Shown: positions 37,595 through 46,910, counted from the stretch's first letter. The stretch is DNA of 64,000 bases from Streptococcus sp. 116-D4 (GCF_009731465.1 NZ_AP021887.1:1420001-1484000); one strand, 5' to 3'. Notes: generated by a model not told the origin, from the letters alone. A program made the numbers and translations.

Positions 37595-38827
37595 CTAGGC
37601 TGTTTCTAGGATTGGTTTATCCGTTCCATCGACAGCTTCTTTTGTGATGCGGACCAATTTCACATTTTCCTGACTCGGTACTTCAAACATAATGTCCAGC
37701 ATGGTTTCTTCGATAATGGAGCGAAGACCACGCGCTCCTGTCTTACGTTCGATGGCCTTATTAGCAATCTCTTGAAGGGCTTCGTCGTCAAATTCCAACT
37801 CGACATCATCATAAGAAAGCAAGGCCTGGTATTGTTTGACCAAAGCATTTCGTGGCTCTTTCAAGATACGAACCAAGTCATCAACAGTCAATTGCTCCAG
37901 AGCTGCAAAGACAGGCAAGCGTCCAATCAACTCAGGGATAATCCCAAATTTTTGAATATCTTCTGCGATGATTTCTTGCATGTAAGAACTGTTTTCGTCA
38001 ATGGTCTTGCTGTTTTGCCCGAAACCAATGACTTTTTTACCCAAACGCTGCTTGACAATTTCTTCGATTCCATCAAAGGCACCACCCACGATAAAAAGGA
38101 TATTCTTAGTGTCCACTTGAATCATTTCTTGTTGTGGATGTTTACGTCCGCCTTGAGGAGGTACGCTAGCTACAGTTCCTTCAATAATCTTGAGGAGGGC
38201 TTGTTGCACCCCTTCACCAGAAACATCACGTGTAATAGACACATTCTCGCTCTTCTTGGCAATCTTATCAATTTCATCCACGTAGATAATACCACGCTCT
38301 GCACGCTCGATGTTAAAGTCAGCAGCTTGCAAGAGTTTGAGGAGGATATTTTCCACGTCCTCACCCACATAACCAGCTTCCGTCAAGGCTGTCGCATCTG
38401 CAATCGCAAATGGAACATTCAAACTTCTAGCAAGGGTTTGAGCAAGGAATGTTTTCCCTGAACCAGTTGGGCCAATCATCAAGATGTTTGACTTCTGCAA
38501 ATCCACATCTTCTGACTCTTCGCGTGTATCATGGAAATTGATGCGTTTGTAGTGGTTATAAACTGCAACTGCCAAGGCACGTTTGGCACGATCTTGACCG
38601 ATTACATAGTGGTTCAAGATATTGAGAAGTTCGATTGGTTTTGGAACTTCAGACAAGTCTGCCAAGACTTCCTCAGCCAACTCCTCCCGAATAATTTCCT
38701 GAGCCAACTCCACACATTCATTACAGATAAAGGCGTTGTTGCCTGCGATTATTTTTTGTACTTCTTCTTGGCTTTTGCCACAAAATGAGCAATAAACCAT
38801 CATATCATTATTCCTATTTGTAGGCAT
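37595..38827 (-). CDS. clpX: ClpX ATP-dependent protease ATP-binding subunit
   Basis: The 410-residue AAA+ unfoldase for ClpP. An N-terminal zinc-binding domain (CSFCGKSQ and CNECVEL) precedes Walker A GPTGSGKT (about 117-124), Walker [11 protein letters not shown], and the IGF loop (VIGFGQ) that docks with ClpP. GGAAGG precedes the ATG. It shares an operon with engB. Confidence 0.98.
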   Translation of the reverse strand: MPTNRNNDMMVYCSFCGKSQEEVQKIIAGNNAFICNECVELAQEIIREELAEEVLADLSEVPKPIELLNILNHYVIGQDRAKRALAVAVYNHYKRINFHDTREESEDVDLQKSNILMIGPTGSGKTFLAQTLARSLNVPFAIADATALTEAGYVGEDVENILLKLLQAADFNIERAERGIIYVDEIDKIAKKSENVSITRDVSGEGVQQALLKIIEGTVASVPPQGGRKHPQQEMIQVDTKNILFIVGGAFDGIEEIVKQRLGKKVIGFGQNSKTIDENSSYMQEIIAEDIQKFGIIPELIGRLPVFAALEQLTVDDLVRILKEPRNALVKQYQALLSYDDVELEFDDEALQEIANKAIERKTGARGLRSIIEETMLDIMFEVPSQENVKLVRITKEAVDGTDKPILETA

Positions 38828-38863
38828 GATTTCCTTCCGTTCTATTCTATACTGTCATTCTAT

Positions 38864-39034
38864 CTAAAATAAGGTCATGTAAAAAGCATGGATACTATTA
38901 ACCAAATTGGTAAATGCATTTAACCAGAGCAGGACAGAAAGTCCATAACGCTTTTTACGAAATGCCTGTGCTCCTGCAAGTAAGCAGACCAAACACAGCA
39001 TGGCTGTGAAAAAACCAAATATACTACGTTCCAT
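38864..39034 (-). CDS. Small two-helix membrane protein (56 aa) coupled to dfrA
   Basis: A hand-translated short frame starting [10 protein letters not shown]. It has two hydrophobic helices (residues about 5-23 and 31-48) separated by the basic loop FRKKRYG. The start shares a base with the dfrA stop (TAATG), a classic coupling arrangement, and the frame ends shortly before clpX. A short hypothetical gene is annotated at this position in pneumococcus, as I recall. Function unknown. Confidence 0.78.
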   Translation of the reverse strand: MERSIFGFFTAMLCLVCLLAGAQAFRKKRYGLSVLLWLNAFTNLVNSIHAFYMTLF

Positions 39035-39540
39035 TAGACTTCCTTTCTCTTGCGGTATTGGATGGTAAAATCATAAGGATTTTTCTCATCTTTGGCGTAA
39101 AATTTGCTTGAAACTGTCTCAAAAAGGGACAAGTCAAACTCTTCAGGGAAATAAGTATCTCCTTCCACCCGAGCATGGATTTGAGTGACAATTACTTCAT
39201 CCAAATAGGGTTCAAAAGCCTGAAAAATCTGCTTCCCACCAATAATATAGAGATTCTTTTCTTGAGCCTGATACCAGTCGAGAACAGCCTGGACATCCTG
39301 AAAAGTAGCAACCCCATCTATCTTTTCTTCTGGATTACGAGTCAAAATCAAGGTCTCGCGTTTTGGAAGCAAGCGACGCCCCATCCCATCAAAGGTCACG
39401 CGCCCCATCAAGATAGCATGATTCAGAGTTGTTTCTTTGAAGTGTTGCAGTTCTGCTGGTAAATGCCAAGGCAGACGATTGTCCTTACCAATCACACCTT
39501 CTTCATCCTGTGCCCAAATAGCTACAATTTTCTTAGTCAT
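39034..39540 (-). CDS. dfrA: Dihydrofolate reductase
   Basis: The 168-residue enzyme makes tetrahydrofolate and is the target of trimethoprim. LPWHLPAE carries the active-site acid (Glu30) and the NADPH loops are intact. Residue 100 is isoleucine, the usual sensitive state; leucine at this place is the common pneumococcal resistance change. An extended -10 (TGATAAAAT) lies upstream. The 56-residue membrane protein follows by TAATG overlap. Confidence 0.97.
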   Translation of the reverse strand: MTKKIVAIWAQDEEGVIGKDNRLPWHLPAELQHFKETTLNHAILMGRVTFDGMGRRLLPKRETLILTRNPEEKIDGVATFQDVQAVLDWYQAQEKNLYIIGGKQIFQAFEPYLDEVIVTQIHARVEGDTYFPEEFDLSLFETVSSKFYAKDEKNPYDFTIQYRKRKEV

Positions 39541-39622
39541 GCTTCCATCCTTTTCACTGATAGTACTATTTTATCAAAAAACTCGAAAAAAGGCTGGTTT
39601 GGAATAGCCTACAGAATAGAAA

Positions 39623-39650
39623 AAATCTGTAAGAAACTTCTTACAGATTT
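39623..39650 (-). terminator. dpr terminator
   Basis: Near-perfect stem AAATCTGTAAG with its complement, followed by six T on the minus strand. Confidence 0.9.
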
Positions 39651-39670
39651 ATCTATATTGCTATTATTTC

Positions 39671-40189
39671 TTACAAACCAGGTGCTTGTCCTAATTCTGC
39701 CGCAAGCATCCAGACTGTTTTTTCAAGGTCATCCTTAGCTCCAACAAAGATATCATTGGTTACATCATCGCCTTCTTCATCTGTCACATCCAAAGCTTTT
39801 TGGAAAAGAGTGATGAGATAACGATAAATTTCAAGGACACGTTCCAAACTTTCTTCAACATTGCGAAACTCTCCAACTTCTTCTTCGATTTCGCTGTGTT
39901 GAAGGAATTCTGTCAAAGTAGAGTATGGTTTACCACCGAGTGTAATCAAGCGTTCGCTGATTTCATCTAAATGACCATCAAGAGCATCCATGTACTCATC
40001 CATTTTTGGATGCCATACCATAAAACCACGTCCACGCATGTACCAGTGTACTTGATGAAGAGCAATATGAGCTACATACAAATCTGCTACTGCTTGATTC
40101 AAAATTTTCTTTGTATTTACAAGCACTTCAGCTGCTGGTTTAGATAATGTTGCTACGTCTTTTACTGCTTCTTTTTTCAATTCTACCAT
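39671..40189 (-). CDS. dpr: Dps-like peroxide resistance protein Dpr
   Basis: A 172-residue ferritin-like protein that stores iron and protects DNA from Fenton damage. The intersubunit ferroxidase motif [21 protein letters not shown] (about 50-70) and the [13 protein letters not shown] helix are typical of Dps. The ATG at 40189 with GAGG 8 nt upstream is preferred over one six codons earlier. A perfect palindrome overlaps the promoter -10. Confidence 0.96.
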   Translation of the reverse strand: MVELKKEAVKDVATLSKPAAEVLVNTKKILNQAVADLYVAHIALHQVHWYMRGRGFMVWHPKMDEYMDALDGHLDEISERLITLGGKPYSTLTEFLQHSEIEEEVGEFRNVEESLERVLEIYRYLITLFQKALDVTDEEGDDVTNDIFVGAKDDLEKTVWMLAAELGQAPGL

Positions 40190-40239
40190 TCTTCTTACCT
40201 CATTCATTATTATTTGTAACCACTTCTTACTGATTACTA

Positions 40240-40258
40240 CCTTAGTATACTACTAAGG
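40240..40258. promoter_or_regulatory. Palindrome over the dpr promoter (candidate operator)
   Basis: CCTTAGTA, three bases, TACTAAGG: a perfect 8-bp inverted repeat overlapping the TATACT -10. The TTA...TAA ends recall Fur/PerR-type boxes, but the middle does not fit that consensus well. Confidence 0.55.
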
Positions 40259-40272
40259 AGAACCAATAGCAA
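40244..40272 (-). promoter_or_regulatory. dpr promoter
   Basis: Minus-strand TTGCTA (40267-40272), 17-nt spacer, TATACT (40244-40249). Confidence 0.75.
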
Positions 40273-40364
40273 GTAAAATGACTCACATGAGAAAAGTTGC
40301 AATAGACTGATAATTTAAGAATTTTTTAGAAGTAAACACAGTTGCTTTCAAACTCTTAACAGAC

Positions 40365-40407
40365 AAAAAATAAAGAAGAGCATACAATTTTGTACACTCC
40401 TTTATTA
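40365..40407 (-). terminator. Probable lytC terminator
   Basis: Imperfect hairpin with core TACAAAATTGTA and outer AATAAAG/CTTTATT followed by TTTTT on the minus strand, shortly after the lytC stop. Confidence 0.6.
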
Positions 40408-40416
40408 GTTTACGGC

Positions 40417-41991
40417 CTAATACCAGACGCTGACATCCACACGTCCTCGAATCCCTTTAAGAGAGCCTGATGAAGTATATTGCCATCCTTTTTCTCCTGA
40501 ATAGTGAGGATTATTCCAATCAAGCGCATCTGTATAGGCTGCAACCCAGTTTACATGTTGTAAAATATTTGGATGATTTAAACGGGTTTGCAGAAGCTGA
40601 CGATAGCTATAAACTTTTACATTTTGGTAATCTGCTTTTTTCATGGTTTCCATATACTTATCGATGATTTTAACCCAAGTATCTGTATCTGTTGGAGCTT
40701 TCTTAGATTTATTTCCATATTCCCAGTTTTCAACATCATAATAGATTGGATAAGATAAGTTCATCTTGTATTTCTTTAAGAGTTCAATAGTCTGCTCAGC
40801 ATCATCCTCAGCATCTGTTTCATTTTCTGCATAGGTATAAAGATATACACCGTAAGGAATGCCGAGTCGATTAAATTCCTGAATATTATAGGCCAATTCC
40901 TTATCTTCTACACCACTGTATCCTAAGCGAACAATAACACCATCAACCCCATTTTCCTGGATAACCTTTTTCCAATCGCTAATGTGGCCATTATGCTCAC
41001 TGACATCAATCACCTTCTTAGCACGGTCAGTTCCGACTTGTTCTTCACGATGGTTAAAGAAATAGCGATGTCCGTTTCGAGAAACCCAACCAACATTCAA
41101 GGCTTTCTTTTCTTTCAATTCCCCCGAATCGGCAAAAATATAGCGAGTATCGTCCATAATTAACTCACCTGTTGCCATAGCACCACTTTCAGTAAGATAG
41201 TAGTTTCCATGCCACTCATCTTGAGCCATGTAACCCCACTTCTTGAAATAATACCAGTTGCCATCAATCTTTTGCCATTGTTCATTAGCATAAGAACCAT
41301 CTGCCTTAAGGTAGAACCGACTATTATAATGATCGTCGTAAAGCCATTCATTATGCATCATTGCACCTTGATCATTCAAGTAATAATTTCCTTGCCACTG
41401 ACTTTTAGCCATGTAGCCCCACTGCTTAAAATAGTACCATTTGCCATTGATTTTTTGCCATTCCTGATTTGAATAAGATCCGTCTGACTTAAGGTAGAAC
41501 CAGCTTTTATAATTGCTATCATAAACCCATTCATTTTTAGCCATGTAACCACCCGCTTTGAGGTAATAATTTCCATGCCATTCTTTTTGGGCATACCGAC
41601 CATCTGCTTTTATGTAGAACCAGCTATTATAACTAGTATCGTAAACCCACTCACTCTTAGCTTTTGAACTATCTGCTTTTACATAGAAGTCACCTTCCCA
41701 GTGTGCCAATGTTAAATTTTGCTTACTTTCTTCTTTCTGACTACTAGCTTGTGTCTCTTTGACTTCTTTCTTTTTCTCTAGACGCTGACTAGAAGAAGTC
41801 TCAATCTTTTTCTCTTCTTTTTGACTTGCAGTCGTTTCTAGTTTCTTTTCTACTACCTTACTAGCAGAAGTTTGAACACTGCTTTCTTCCGAAGATGCTT
41901 TCGCTTCAGCTTCATTTGCAGCCACCTGATTAACGATCAATCCAAGCAAAAAGGCACTTGCTAATCCAATTTTTCCAATCTTTATTTTCAA
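40417..41991 (-). CDS. lytC: Choline-binding lysozyme LytC (GH25)
   Basis: A 524-residue secreted muramidase. A signal peptide (residues 1-25) is followed by a Lys/Glu/Ser-rich spacer (about 30-90), eleven choline-binding repeats (about 92-318; WxYDxxYxSWFYLKxDG types; one tryptophan is replaced, giving NSRFYL) and a GH25 catalytic domain (about 322-524) with catalytic Asp in VIDVSEHNG and Glu in YYDVEN. It binds choline on teichoic acids and cuts the glycan. The start is chosen as TTG at 41991, with AGGAGA 7-8 nt upstream; the first ATG (42039) lies in the tpiA terminator. The spacer is longer than I recall for pneumococcus. Confidence 0.93.
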   Translation of the reverse strand: MKIKIGKIGLASAFLLGLIVNQVAANEAEAKASSEESSVQTSASKVVEKKLETTASQKEEKKIETSSSQRLEKKKEVKETQASSQKEESKQNLTLAHWEGDFYVKADSSKAKSEWVYDTSYNSWFYIKADGRYAQKEWHGNYYLKAGGYMAKNEWVYDSNYKSWFYLKSDGSYSNQEWQKINGKWYYFKQWGYMAKSQWQGNYYLNDQGAMMHNEWLYDDHYNSRFYLKADGSYANEQWQKIDGNWYYFKKWGYMAQDEWHGNYYLTESGAMATGELIMDDTRYIFADSGELKEKKALNVGWVSRNGHRYFFNHREEQVGTDRAKKVIDVSEHNGHISDWKKVIQENGVDGVIVRLGYSGVEDKELAYNIQEFNRLGIPYGVYLYTYAENETDAEDDAEQTIELLKKYKMNLSYPIYYDVENWEYGNKSKKAPTDTDTWVKIIDKYMETMKKADYQNVKVYSYRQLLQTRLNHPNILQHVNWVAAYTDALDWNNPHYSGEKGWQYTSSGSLKGIRGRVDVSVWY

Positions 41992-42004
41992 TCTTTTCTC
42001 TCCT

Positions 42005-42038
42005 AAAAAAATGGAACAGACATTTGACTGCTGTTCCA
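42005..42038 (-). terminator. tpiA terminator abutting the lytC RBS
   Basis: TGGAACAG/CTGTTCCA stem, 11-nt loop, seven T, immediately followed by AGGAG of lytC. Confidence 0.88.
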
Positions 42039-42060
42039 CCTAGCTTTTGCTACTTACTAA

Positions 42061-42819
42061 TTATTTTACAAAGTCAAGCAAAGCCAAGAAGCTTTCTGCT
42101 TCAAGTGACGCACCACCTACAAGCGCACCGTCAACGTCTGGGCAAGCCATGTATGAAGCAACGTTTTCAGGTTTAACAGAACCACCGTATTGAACACGAA
42201 CTTTGTCTGCAACTTCTTGACCGAAGTCGGCAGCTACAACGTCACGAACCACTTTACACATTTTTTGTGCATCGTCTTGTGAAGCTGATTTACCAGTACC
42301 GATAGCCCAGATTGGCTCATAAGCGATAACTGAGGCAGCAACTTGTTCAGCAGTCAATCCAGCCAATGCAGCAGAGACTTGAGCACCTACAAACTCAGCA
42401 GCTTTACCAGCTTCGTAAGTTTCAAGGCTTTCACCACAACAGATGATTGGAAGCATTCCGTTTGCAAAGATTGCTTTTGCTTTTTTGTTGATATCTTCGT
42501 CTTTTTCGTGGAAGTAGTCACGGCGTTCTGAGTGACCGATCACAACGTAGTCAGTACCGATTTCTTTCAAAACTTGTGGGCTAGTCTCACCAGTGAAAGC
42601 ACCAGCATTTTCAAAGTAGCAGTTTTGAGCAGCCACTTTAAGGTTTGAACCTTTAGCAGCAGCAAGAACAGTTGTCAAATCAACTGCAGGAGCTGCGATA
42701 CCTGCTTCAACAAGATCTGATGAAGGAAGTTTTGATGCTACAGCTTCAACGAATGCTTTTGCTTCTTCTGGGTTTTTGTTCATTTTCCAGTTACCAGCGA
42801 TAAATGGTTTACGTGACAT
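42061..42819 (-). CDS. tpiA: Triosephosphate isomerase
   Basis: A 252-residue glycolytic TIM barrel. GNWKMN (about 10-15), HSERR (His95 region) and [10 protein letters not shown] (catalytic Glu) are intact. The ATG at 42819 has GAGG 8-9 nt upstream and gives the known [10 protein letters not shown] start. TTGCAA-17-TAAAAT forms its promoter at 42855-42883. Confidence 0.98.
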   Translation of the reverse strand: MSRKPFIAGNWKMNKNPEEAKAFVEAVASKLPSSDLVEAGIAAPAVDLTTVLAAAKGSNLKVAAQNCYFENAGAFTGETSPQVLKEIGTDYVVIGHSERRDYFHEKDEDINKKAKAIFANGMLPIICCGESLETYEAGKAAEFVGAQVSAALAGLTAEQVAASVIAYEPIWAIGTGKSASQDDAQKMCKVVRDVVAADFGQEVADKVRVQYGGSVKPENVASYMACPDVDGALVGGASLEAESFLALLDFVK

Positions 42820-42854
42820 TTCACATACCTCTTTTTTCATTTTATTTTCTATTT

Positions 42855-42883
42855 ATTTTATCACAATTAGACACAGCTTGCAA
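42855..42883 (-). promoter_or_regulatory. tpiA promoter
   Basis: Minus-strand TTGCAA, 17-nt spacer ending TGA, TAAAAT. Confidence 0.8.
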
Positions 42884-42916
42884 ATCTTACTCGGAATTCA
42901 AGCCTGCTTACATGGA

Positions 42917-43594
42917 TTAATCCTTCCAGAGATCCATGGCATTTCTGAAATCTGTAGATACCTGTGTCAACTGAGGATTGTTTGCTTCTCTCTCTGCCCG
43001 CTTAGCCTCGATTTGAGCCACACTTTTGATACCTTCATGGCGCCAATTTCTCAAAATCGCCTGAATGTACTTCCAGTTTGGTTTGCCATTCAAAACAGCT
43101 TCACGAAGAGCTTCCTTAATCAAGTCAGCACTGGTCCCATCTTCCTTTAGTGTCTTGGTCAAATCCTCAATCTCAAAAGGAGTCAATAAACGCCCCAATT
43201 CCTGCTGGAAGGTTTCCACCAAATCCTTGAGCTGATTTTGAGGTGTTAACTGGTCTGAACTCGAATGAGCTGCTCCAAGCAGGTCATCCAAACGTTCCAA
43301 TGCCAAACTAGCATCAAAAAGCAATTCAATTTCACCATTTAATTCGATGGTTCGATACTGAAGTAGTCCCCTCTCCGTCAGATTGGAAATGGCCTGATTG
43401 ACATCCGAAATTTCCTTGCCAATCCTTTCAGCAATCTGGCTTGGGGACATTTCTTCCAAGCCTGTCGTATTCTGCAAATAGAAAAATTGCCAGACCAAAA
43501 AATCGTCGCTAGAAGGAAAGAGTTCCTTAAAATGCAAGAGCAGGGCACTCGGTAAAACCAAGTTCCCTGATTTAAAAGCGTCTAAATATGTCAT
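42917..43594 (-). CDS. DnaD-like replication-initiation protein
   Basis: A 225-residue protein with an N-terminal winged-helix DnaD domain (residues about 1-100; PSQIAERIGKEISDVNQAISNLTERGLL is the recognition part) and a C-terminal DnaB/DnaD-type domain (LGRLLTPFEIEDLTKTL, ending NWKYIQAILRNWRHEGI, the YxxxI motif). DnaD helps load the helicase at origins and stalled forks. It follows metA by 8 nt. Confidence 0.9.
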   Translation of the reverse strand: MTYLDAFKSGNLVLPSALLLHFKELFPSSDDFLVWQFFYLQNTTGLEEMSPSQIAERIGKEISDVNQAISNLTERGLLQYRTIELNGEIELLFDASLALERLDDLLGAAHSSSDQLTPQNQLKDLVETFQQELGRLLTPFEIEDLTKTLKEDGTSADLIKEALREAVLNGKPNWKYIQAILRNWRHEGIKSVAQIEAKRAEREANNPQLTQVSTDFRNAMDLWKD

Positions 43595-43602
43595 AATTCC
43601 TC

Positions 43603-44547
43603 TTATAAATACCCAAATGCAGATTCATCATCTTCTATTTTTCTCCAGTCAAAAGGCGTCTCCTGATAGACCGCATAATTCACCCAGTTACTGAAAAAGA
43701 GAGCTGCTGATGAAGACCAACAAAGACAAGGAGTCTGATTGACATCATCATCCTTAAAGTAATTTTCTGGAATATGTGGATCTAAACCTGCATCACGATC
43801 CCTAAAATACTCTTTTGCCAGGGTATCACGATCATATTCCAAATGCCCAAAACTATAAATTTCTCGTAAATCCCGACTGGCCAAAATCGAAACCCCAACC
43901 TGAGGACCCTCTGATAAAATCTCGAGATTGGTTTTATTTAAGATTTCTTCCTTAGAAATCTCCGTATGTCGAGAATGAGGGGAAACATAACCATCGTCAA
44001 AACCTCTAAAGAGAAGATGCCCTTCTTTTAAAGTATCCTGAGGATAGATACCTGATAACTTACTGTCCATCTGGTATTTTTCCACCCCATAACGCAGATA
44101 GAGACCAGCCTGTGCCCCCCAGCAGATATGAAGGGTCGAATAGACATGGGTTTTGGACCACTCAAGAACCTGACTGAATTCCTCCCAATAATCCACTTCT
44201 TCAAATGGTAAATGCTCAACTGGAGCCCCTGTGATAATCATTCCATCAAAATACTCATCCTTGACTTCAGAAAAGGTTTTATAAAAAGTCTCCATGTGCT
44301 CTGAACGAGTTGTTTTAGAACGGTGGCTCTCCATATAGAGAAAATCAATATTCAGTTGCAAGGGCGTATTCGCCAAATGGCGTAACAACTGAGTTTCTGT
44401 GACCATTTTCTGTGGCATAAGATTTAAAATTAAAATCTTCAAAGGACGGATATCTTGATGGGCCGCACGTTGATCATCCATGACAAAGATATTCTCTGTC
44501 CGCAAAATCTCAACAGCTGGTAATTTTTTATCAATTCGAATCGGCAT
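43603..44547 (-). CDS. metA: Homoserine O-acyltransferase MetA
   Basis: A 314-residue MetA protein that activates homoserine for methionine synthesis. The catalytic cysteine is in [11 protein letters not shown] (near 142), and His/Glu in [11 protein letters not shown] (near 235-237). Whether the acyl donor is succinyl- or acetyl-CoA cannot be read safely. AGGAGAGG precedes the ATG. Between the promoter and the gene lies a complete BOX element, so the mRNA leader is about 225 nt and contains that repeat. Confidence 0.93.
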   Translation of the reverse strand: MPIRIDKKLPAVEILRTENIFVMDDQRAAHQDIRPLKILILNLMPQKMVTETQLLRHLANTPLQLNIDFLYMESHRSKTTRSEHMETFYKTFSEVKDEYFDGMIITGAPVEHLPFEEVDYWEEFSQVLEWSKTHVYSTLHICWGAQAGLYLRYGVEKYQMDSKLSGIYPQDTLKEGHLLFRGFDDGYVSPHSRHTEISKEEILNKTNLEILSEGPQVGVSILASRDLREIYSFGHLEYDRDTLAKEYFRDRDAGLDPHIPENYFKDDDVNQTPCLCWSSSAALFFSNWVNYAVYQETPFDWRKIEDDESAFGYL

Positions 44548-44594
44548 AACCCTCTCCTAACTGTACTCTTTCAGGAATCATTGCATATGTTTGA

Positions 44595-44745
44595 AACTCT
44601 TCGAAAATCTCTTCAAACCGCGTCAACGTTGCCTTGCCGTACGTATAGTGACTGACTTCGTCAGTTCTATCCACAACCTCAAAGCTGTACTTTGAGCAGC
44701 CTGCGGTTAGTTTCCTAGTTTGCTCTTTGATTTTCATTGAGTATG
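44595..44745 (+). repeat. BOX element (boxA-boxB-boxC) in the metA leader
   Basis: Contains the boxA end ACTCTTCGAAAATCTCTTCA, the primer-like CGTCAACGTTGCCTTGCCGT, one boxB (GACTGACTTCGTCAGTTCTA), and boxC (GTTTCCTAGTTTGCTCTTTG, ATTTTCATTGAGTAT). The remainder of the 334-nt metA-apt gap holds the metA promoter/operator and the apt terminator. Confidence 0.93.
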
Positions 44746-44774
44746 AAACTAAATCTCAAACACTTAGTCCTTTT

Positions 44775-44803
44775 ATTATACTGCAAGAAGATATAGTTTT
44801 CAA
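44775..44803 (-). promoter_or_regulatory. metA promoter
   Basis: Minus-strand TTGAAA (44798-44803), 17-nt spacer, TATAAT (44775-44780). Confidence 0.82.
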
Positions 44804-44808
44804 TTATA
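44792..44808. promoter_or_regulatory. MET-box-like operator at the metA promoter
   Basis: TATAGTTTTCAATTATA matches the streptococcal MET-box pattern as I recall it (TATAGTTTnAAACTATA) at all but about three positions, and it covers the -35 box. A second half-site (TATAGT) begins at 44826, about three helical turns away. This suggests control by a LysR-type methionine regulator (MtaR/CmhR). Confidence 0.5.
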
Positions 44809-44855
44809 CTTTTTCTCTAACTAGCTATAGTCTATTTTTATATCCTAATGTAGAG

Positions 44856-44879
44856 AAAACAGCCCTGGGGACTGTTTTT
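44856..44879 (-). terminator. apt terminator
   Basis: AAACAG/CTGTTT stem with a C/G-rich loop a few bases after the apt stop codon; the T-tract is short. Confidence 0.7.
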
Positions 44880-44881
44880 CA

Positions 44882-45394
44882 TTAATAATGCATAAGAACT
44901 TTGTAATCGTAGTCACCAATTTTTTCACGGCCGTTCAACTCATCCAATTCAACAAGGAAGGCACAACCTGCCACAACACCGCCAAGTTTCTCAATCATCT
45001 CGATGGTTGCTTTAACAGTTCCACCTGTTGCCAAGAGGTCATCTACGATAAGAACACGTTGACCTGGCTTGATAGCATCCGCGTGCATAGTCAAGGTATC
45101 AACACCATACTCTTTTTCATAGTCAGCAGAAATGACTTCACGTGGCAATTTTCCTGGCTTACGAACAGGCGCAAAACCAATTCCCAACTCAAAAGCGACT
45201 GGACAACCCACGATAAATCCACGAGCCTCAGGCCCTACAATCATGTCAATTTTCTTGTCAGTAGCATACTGAACAATTTCACGAACAGCGTAGCTATAAG
45301 CATTTCCATCAGCCATCAAAGGACTGATATCCCGGAAGGTAATACCCTCCTTTGGATAATTTTCAATTGTTGCAATGTAATCTTTTAAATTCAT
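44882..45394 (-). CDS. apt: Adenine phosphoribosyltransferase
   Basis: The 170-residue purine-salvage enzyme converts adenine and PRPP to AMP. The PRPP loop [13 protein letters not shown] (about 118-130) and EARGFIVG (about 57-64) are intact. It has an extended -10 TGCTATAAT near 45425. In pneumococcus it follows metA, as here, but the rplA neighbour upstream is different. Confidence 0.97.
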   Translation of the reverse strand: MNLKDYIATIENYPKEGITFRDISPLMADGNAYSYAVREIVQYATDKKIDMIVGPEARGFIVGCPVAFELGIGFAPVRKPGKLPREVISADYEKEYGVDTLTMHADAIKPGQRVLIVDDLLATGGTVKATIEMIEKLGGVVAGCAFLVELDELNGREKIGDYDYKVLMHY

Positions 45395-45529
45395 CTTTTT
45401 CTTTCTTTCAAAGTTTTTACTCCCTATTATAGCATATTTTCTTCAAAAGAAGAAAGCAAAACTCCATTTCCTTTTTCAAGTCAAGAGCAAAATAGCTCAG
45501 TTCTTCCTTCTTTGGGTGAAAAACCAAGC

Positions 45530-45555
45530 AAAAAACGAGCACTTTCGCACTCGTT
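45530..45555 (-). terminator. rplK-rplA terminator
   Basis: AACGAG/CTCGTT stem with a GAAA-containing loop and six T on the minus strand. Confidence 0.88.
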
Positions 45556-45574
45556 CTCTGATATAAACTACTGA

Positions 45575-46264
45575 TTAAAGTGAGTTTACGTCAACTTTGA
45601 TACCAACACCTTGAGTCGTTGTGATAGTCAAGTTTGTTACGTAAGTTCCTTTAGCTGTAGCTGGTTTTACTTTTTGAATTGTTTCGTTAAAAGCTTTGAA
45701 GTTTTCAACCAATTTTTCAGCTTCAAATGATACTTTACCAATGATTGCTTGAACGTTACCTGCACGGTCAGCACGGTAAGTGATTTTACCACCTTTAGAC
45801 TCTTCAACTGCTTTAGCAACATCCATTGTTACAGTACCAGTTTTAGGGTTTGGCATCAAGTTACGTGGTCCAAGGACACGTCCAAGACGTCCAACAAGAG
45901 CCATCATGTCAGGTGTAGCGATAACTACATCGAAGTCCAACCAACCGTCGTTGATTTTAGCAACAAGGTCATCTTCACCAACAAAGTCTGCACCAGCAGC
46001 TTTTGCTTCTTCAGCTTTTGCACCACGTGCGAAAACAAGAACGCGTGAAGTTTTACCAGTACCGTTTGGCAATACCATTGCTCCACGGATTTGTTGGTCA
46101 GCTTTTTTAACGTCGATGTTCAAGTTGTAAGCAACTTCTACAGTTGCATCAAATTTTGCAAAGTTAGTTTCTTTTGCAAGTGCTACAGCTTCTTCTACGC
46201 TGTATGCTTTTGTGCTGTCGATTTTCTCAAGAGCAGCACGAAGTTGTTTGCTTTTTTTAGCCAT
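45575..46264 (-). CDS. rplA: 50S ribosomal protein L1
   Basis: The 229-residue L1 protein (signature near [22 protein letters not shown]) binds 23S rRNA at the L1 stalk and, in many bacteria, represses its own mRNA. An L1-site-like hairpin lies directly upstream of its RBS. Confidence 0.99.
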   Translation of the reverse strand: MAKKSKQLRAALEKIDSTKAYSVEEAVALAKETNFAKFDATVEVAYNLNIDVKKADQQIRGAMVLPNGTGKTSRVLVFARGAKAEEAKAAGADFVGEDDLVAKINDGWLDFDVVIATPDMMALVGRLGRVLGPRNLMPNPKTGTVTMDVAKAVEESKGGKITYRADRAGNVQAIIGKVSFEAEKLVENFKAFNETIQKVKPATAKGTYVTNLTITTTQGVGIKVDVNSL

Positions 46265-46282
46265 TTTCTATTCTCCTTGTAA

Positions 46283-46309
46283 GTGGTTCAATCGATTTTC
46301 ATCTCCCAC
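46283..46309 (-). promoter_or_regulatory. L1-binding-site-like hairpin before rplA
   Basis: Minus-strand GTGGGAGATGAAAATC, then a loop side and CCAC: a GTGG/CCAC stem with the GGGAG and GATGA bases that resemble the L1 site on rRNA and L1 mRNA leaders. Confidence 0.5.
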
Positions 46310-46470
46310 GTCACTTCTCGAAATGATGAAGTCTTGCGGGTTTTCAGTCTATTAGATTCTTTTCCTACTTTGTTAAGCTCCCTTGCTGTACCCAAGTACA
46401 AGCATCAGTCACTTGCCTAGTATGAAAAGCAACTAATAAACTGCTGTGAGATTTTCTACTGTGTTATTGA

Positions 46471-46896
46471 TTAGTCAACAACAGTGAATCCCATAGAACG
46501 AGCAGTACCTTCGATCATACGCATTGCAGACTCTACGTTTGCTGCGTTCAAATCTGGCATCTTAGTTTCTGCAATTTCTTGTACTTGTGCACGAGTAACT
46601 GTAGCAACTTTAGTTTTGTTAGGTGTACCTGATCCTTTTTCAACACCTGCAGCTTTTTTCAAAAGAACAGCAGCTGGTGGTGTTTTCGTAACGAAAGTAA
46701 ATGATTTGTCTTCGTATACTGAGATAACAACTGGAATGATCATACCAGCTTGGTCAGCAGTACGAGCGTTGAACTCTTTTGTGAATCCCATAATGTTGAT
46801 ACCAGCTTGACCAAGAGCAGGTCCAACCGGTGGAGCTGGTGTAGCTTTACCAGCAGGGATTTGCAATTTTACAAGTTTTTCGACTTTTTTAGCCAT
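46471..46896 (-). CDS. rplK: 50S ribosomal protein L11
   Basis: The 141-residue L11 protein ([20 protein letters not shown] start) is part of the GTPase-associated centre. AGGAGG precedes the ATG. A 206-nt gap to rplA contains several hairpins, including an L1-like site; another such site lies in the rplK leader. Confidence 0.99.
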
Positions 46897-46910
46897 TTTT
46901 AAATCCTCCT

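Noticed and set aside
37772..38461. 229-codon frame on the plus strand
   Set aside because: Antisense to clpX, with no RBS and no recognisable domain; an effect of clpX codon use.
39034..39540. Trimethoprim-resistance allele of dfrA
   Set aside because: Residue 100 is isoleucine, not the leucine linked to resistance.
40700..41700. Repeated DNA in lytC as a mobile or assembly artefact
   Set aside because: The periodicity is that of the choline-binding repeats of the protein, in frame throughout.
44531..44737. 68-codon open frame before metA
   Set aside because: Most of it is translated BOX repeat; it overlaps the metA start and has no RBS of its own.
44888..45388. 166-codon frame on the plus strand
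   Set aside because: Exact mirror of apt, no start signals.
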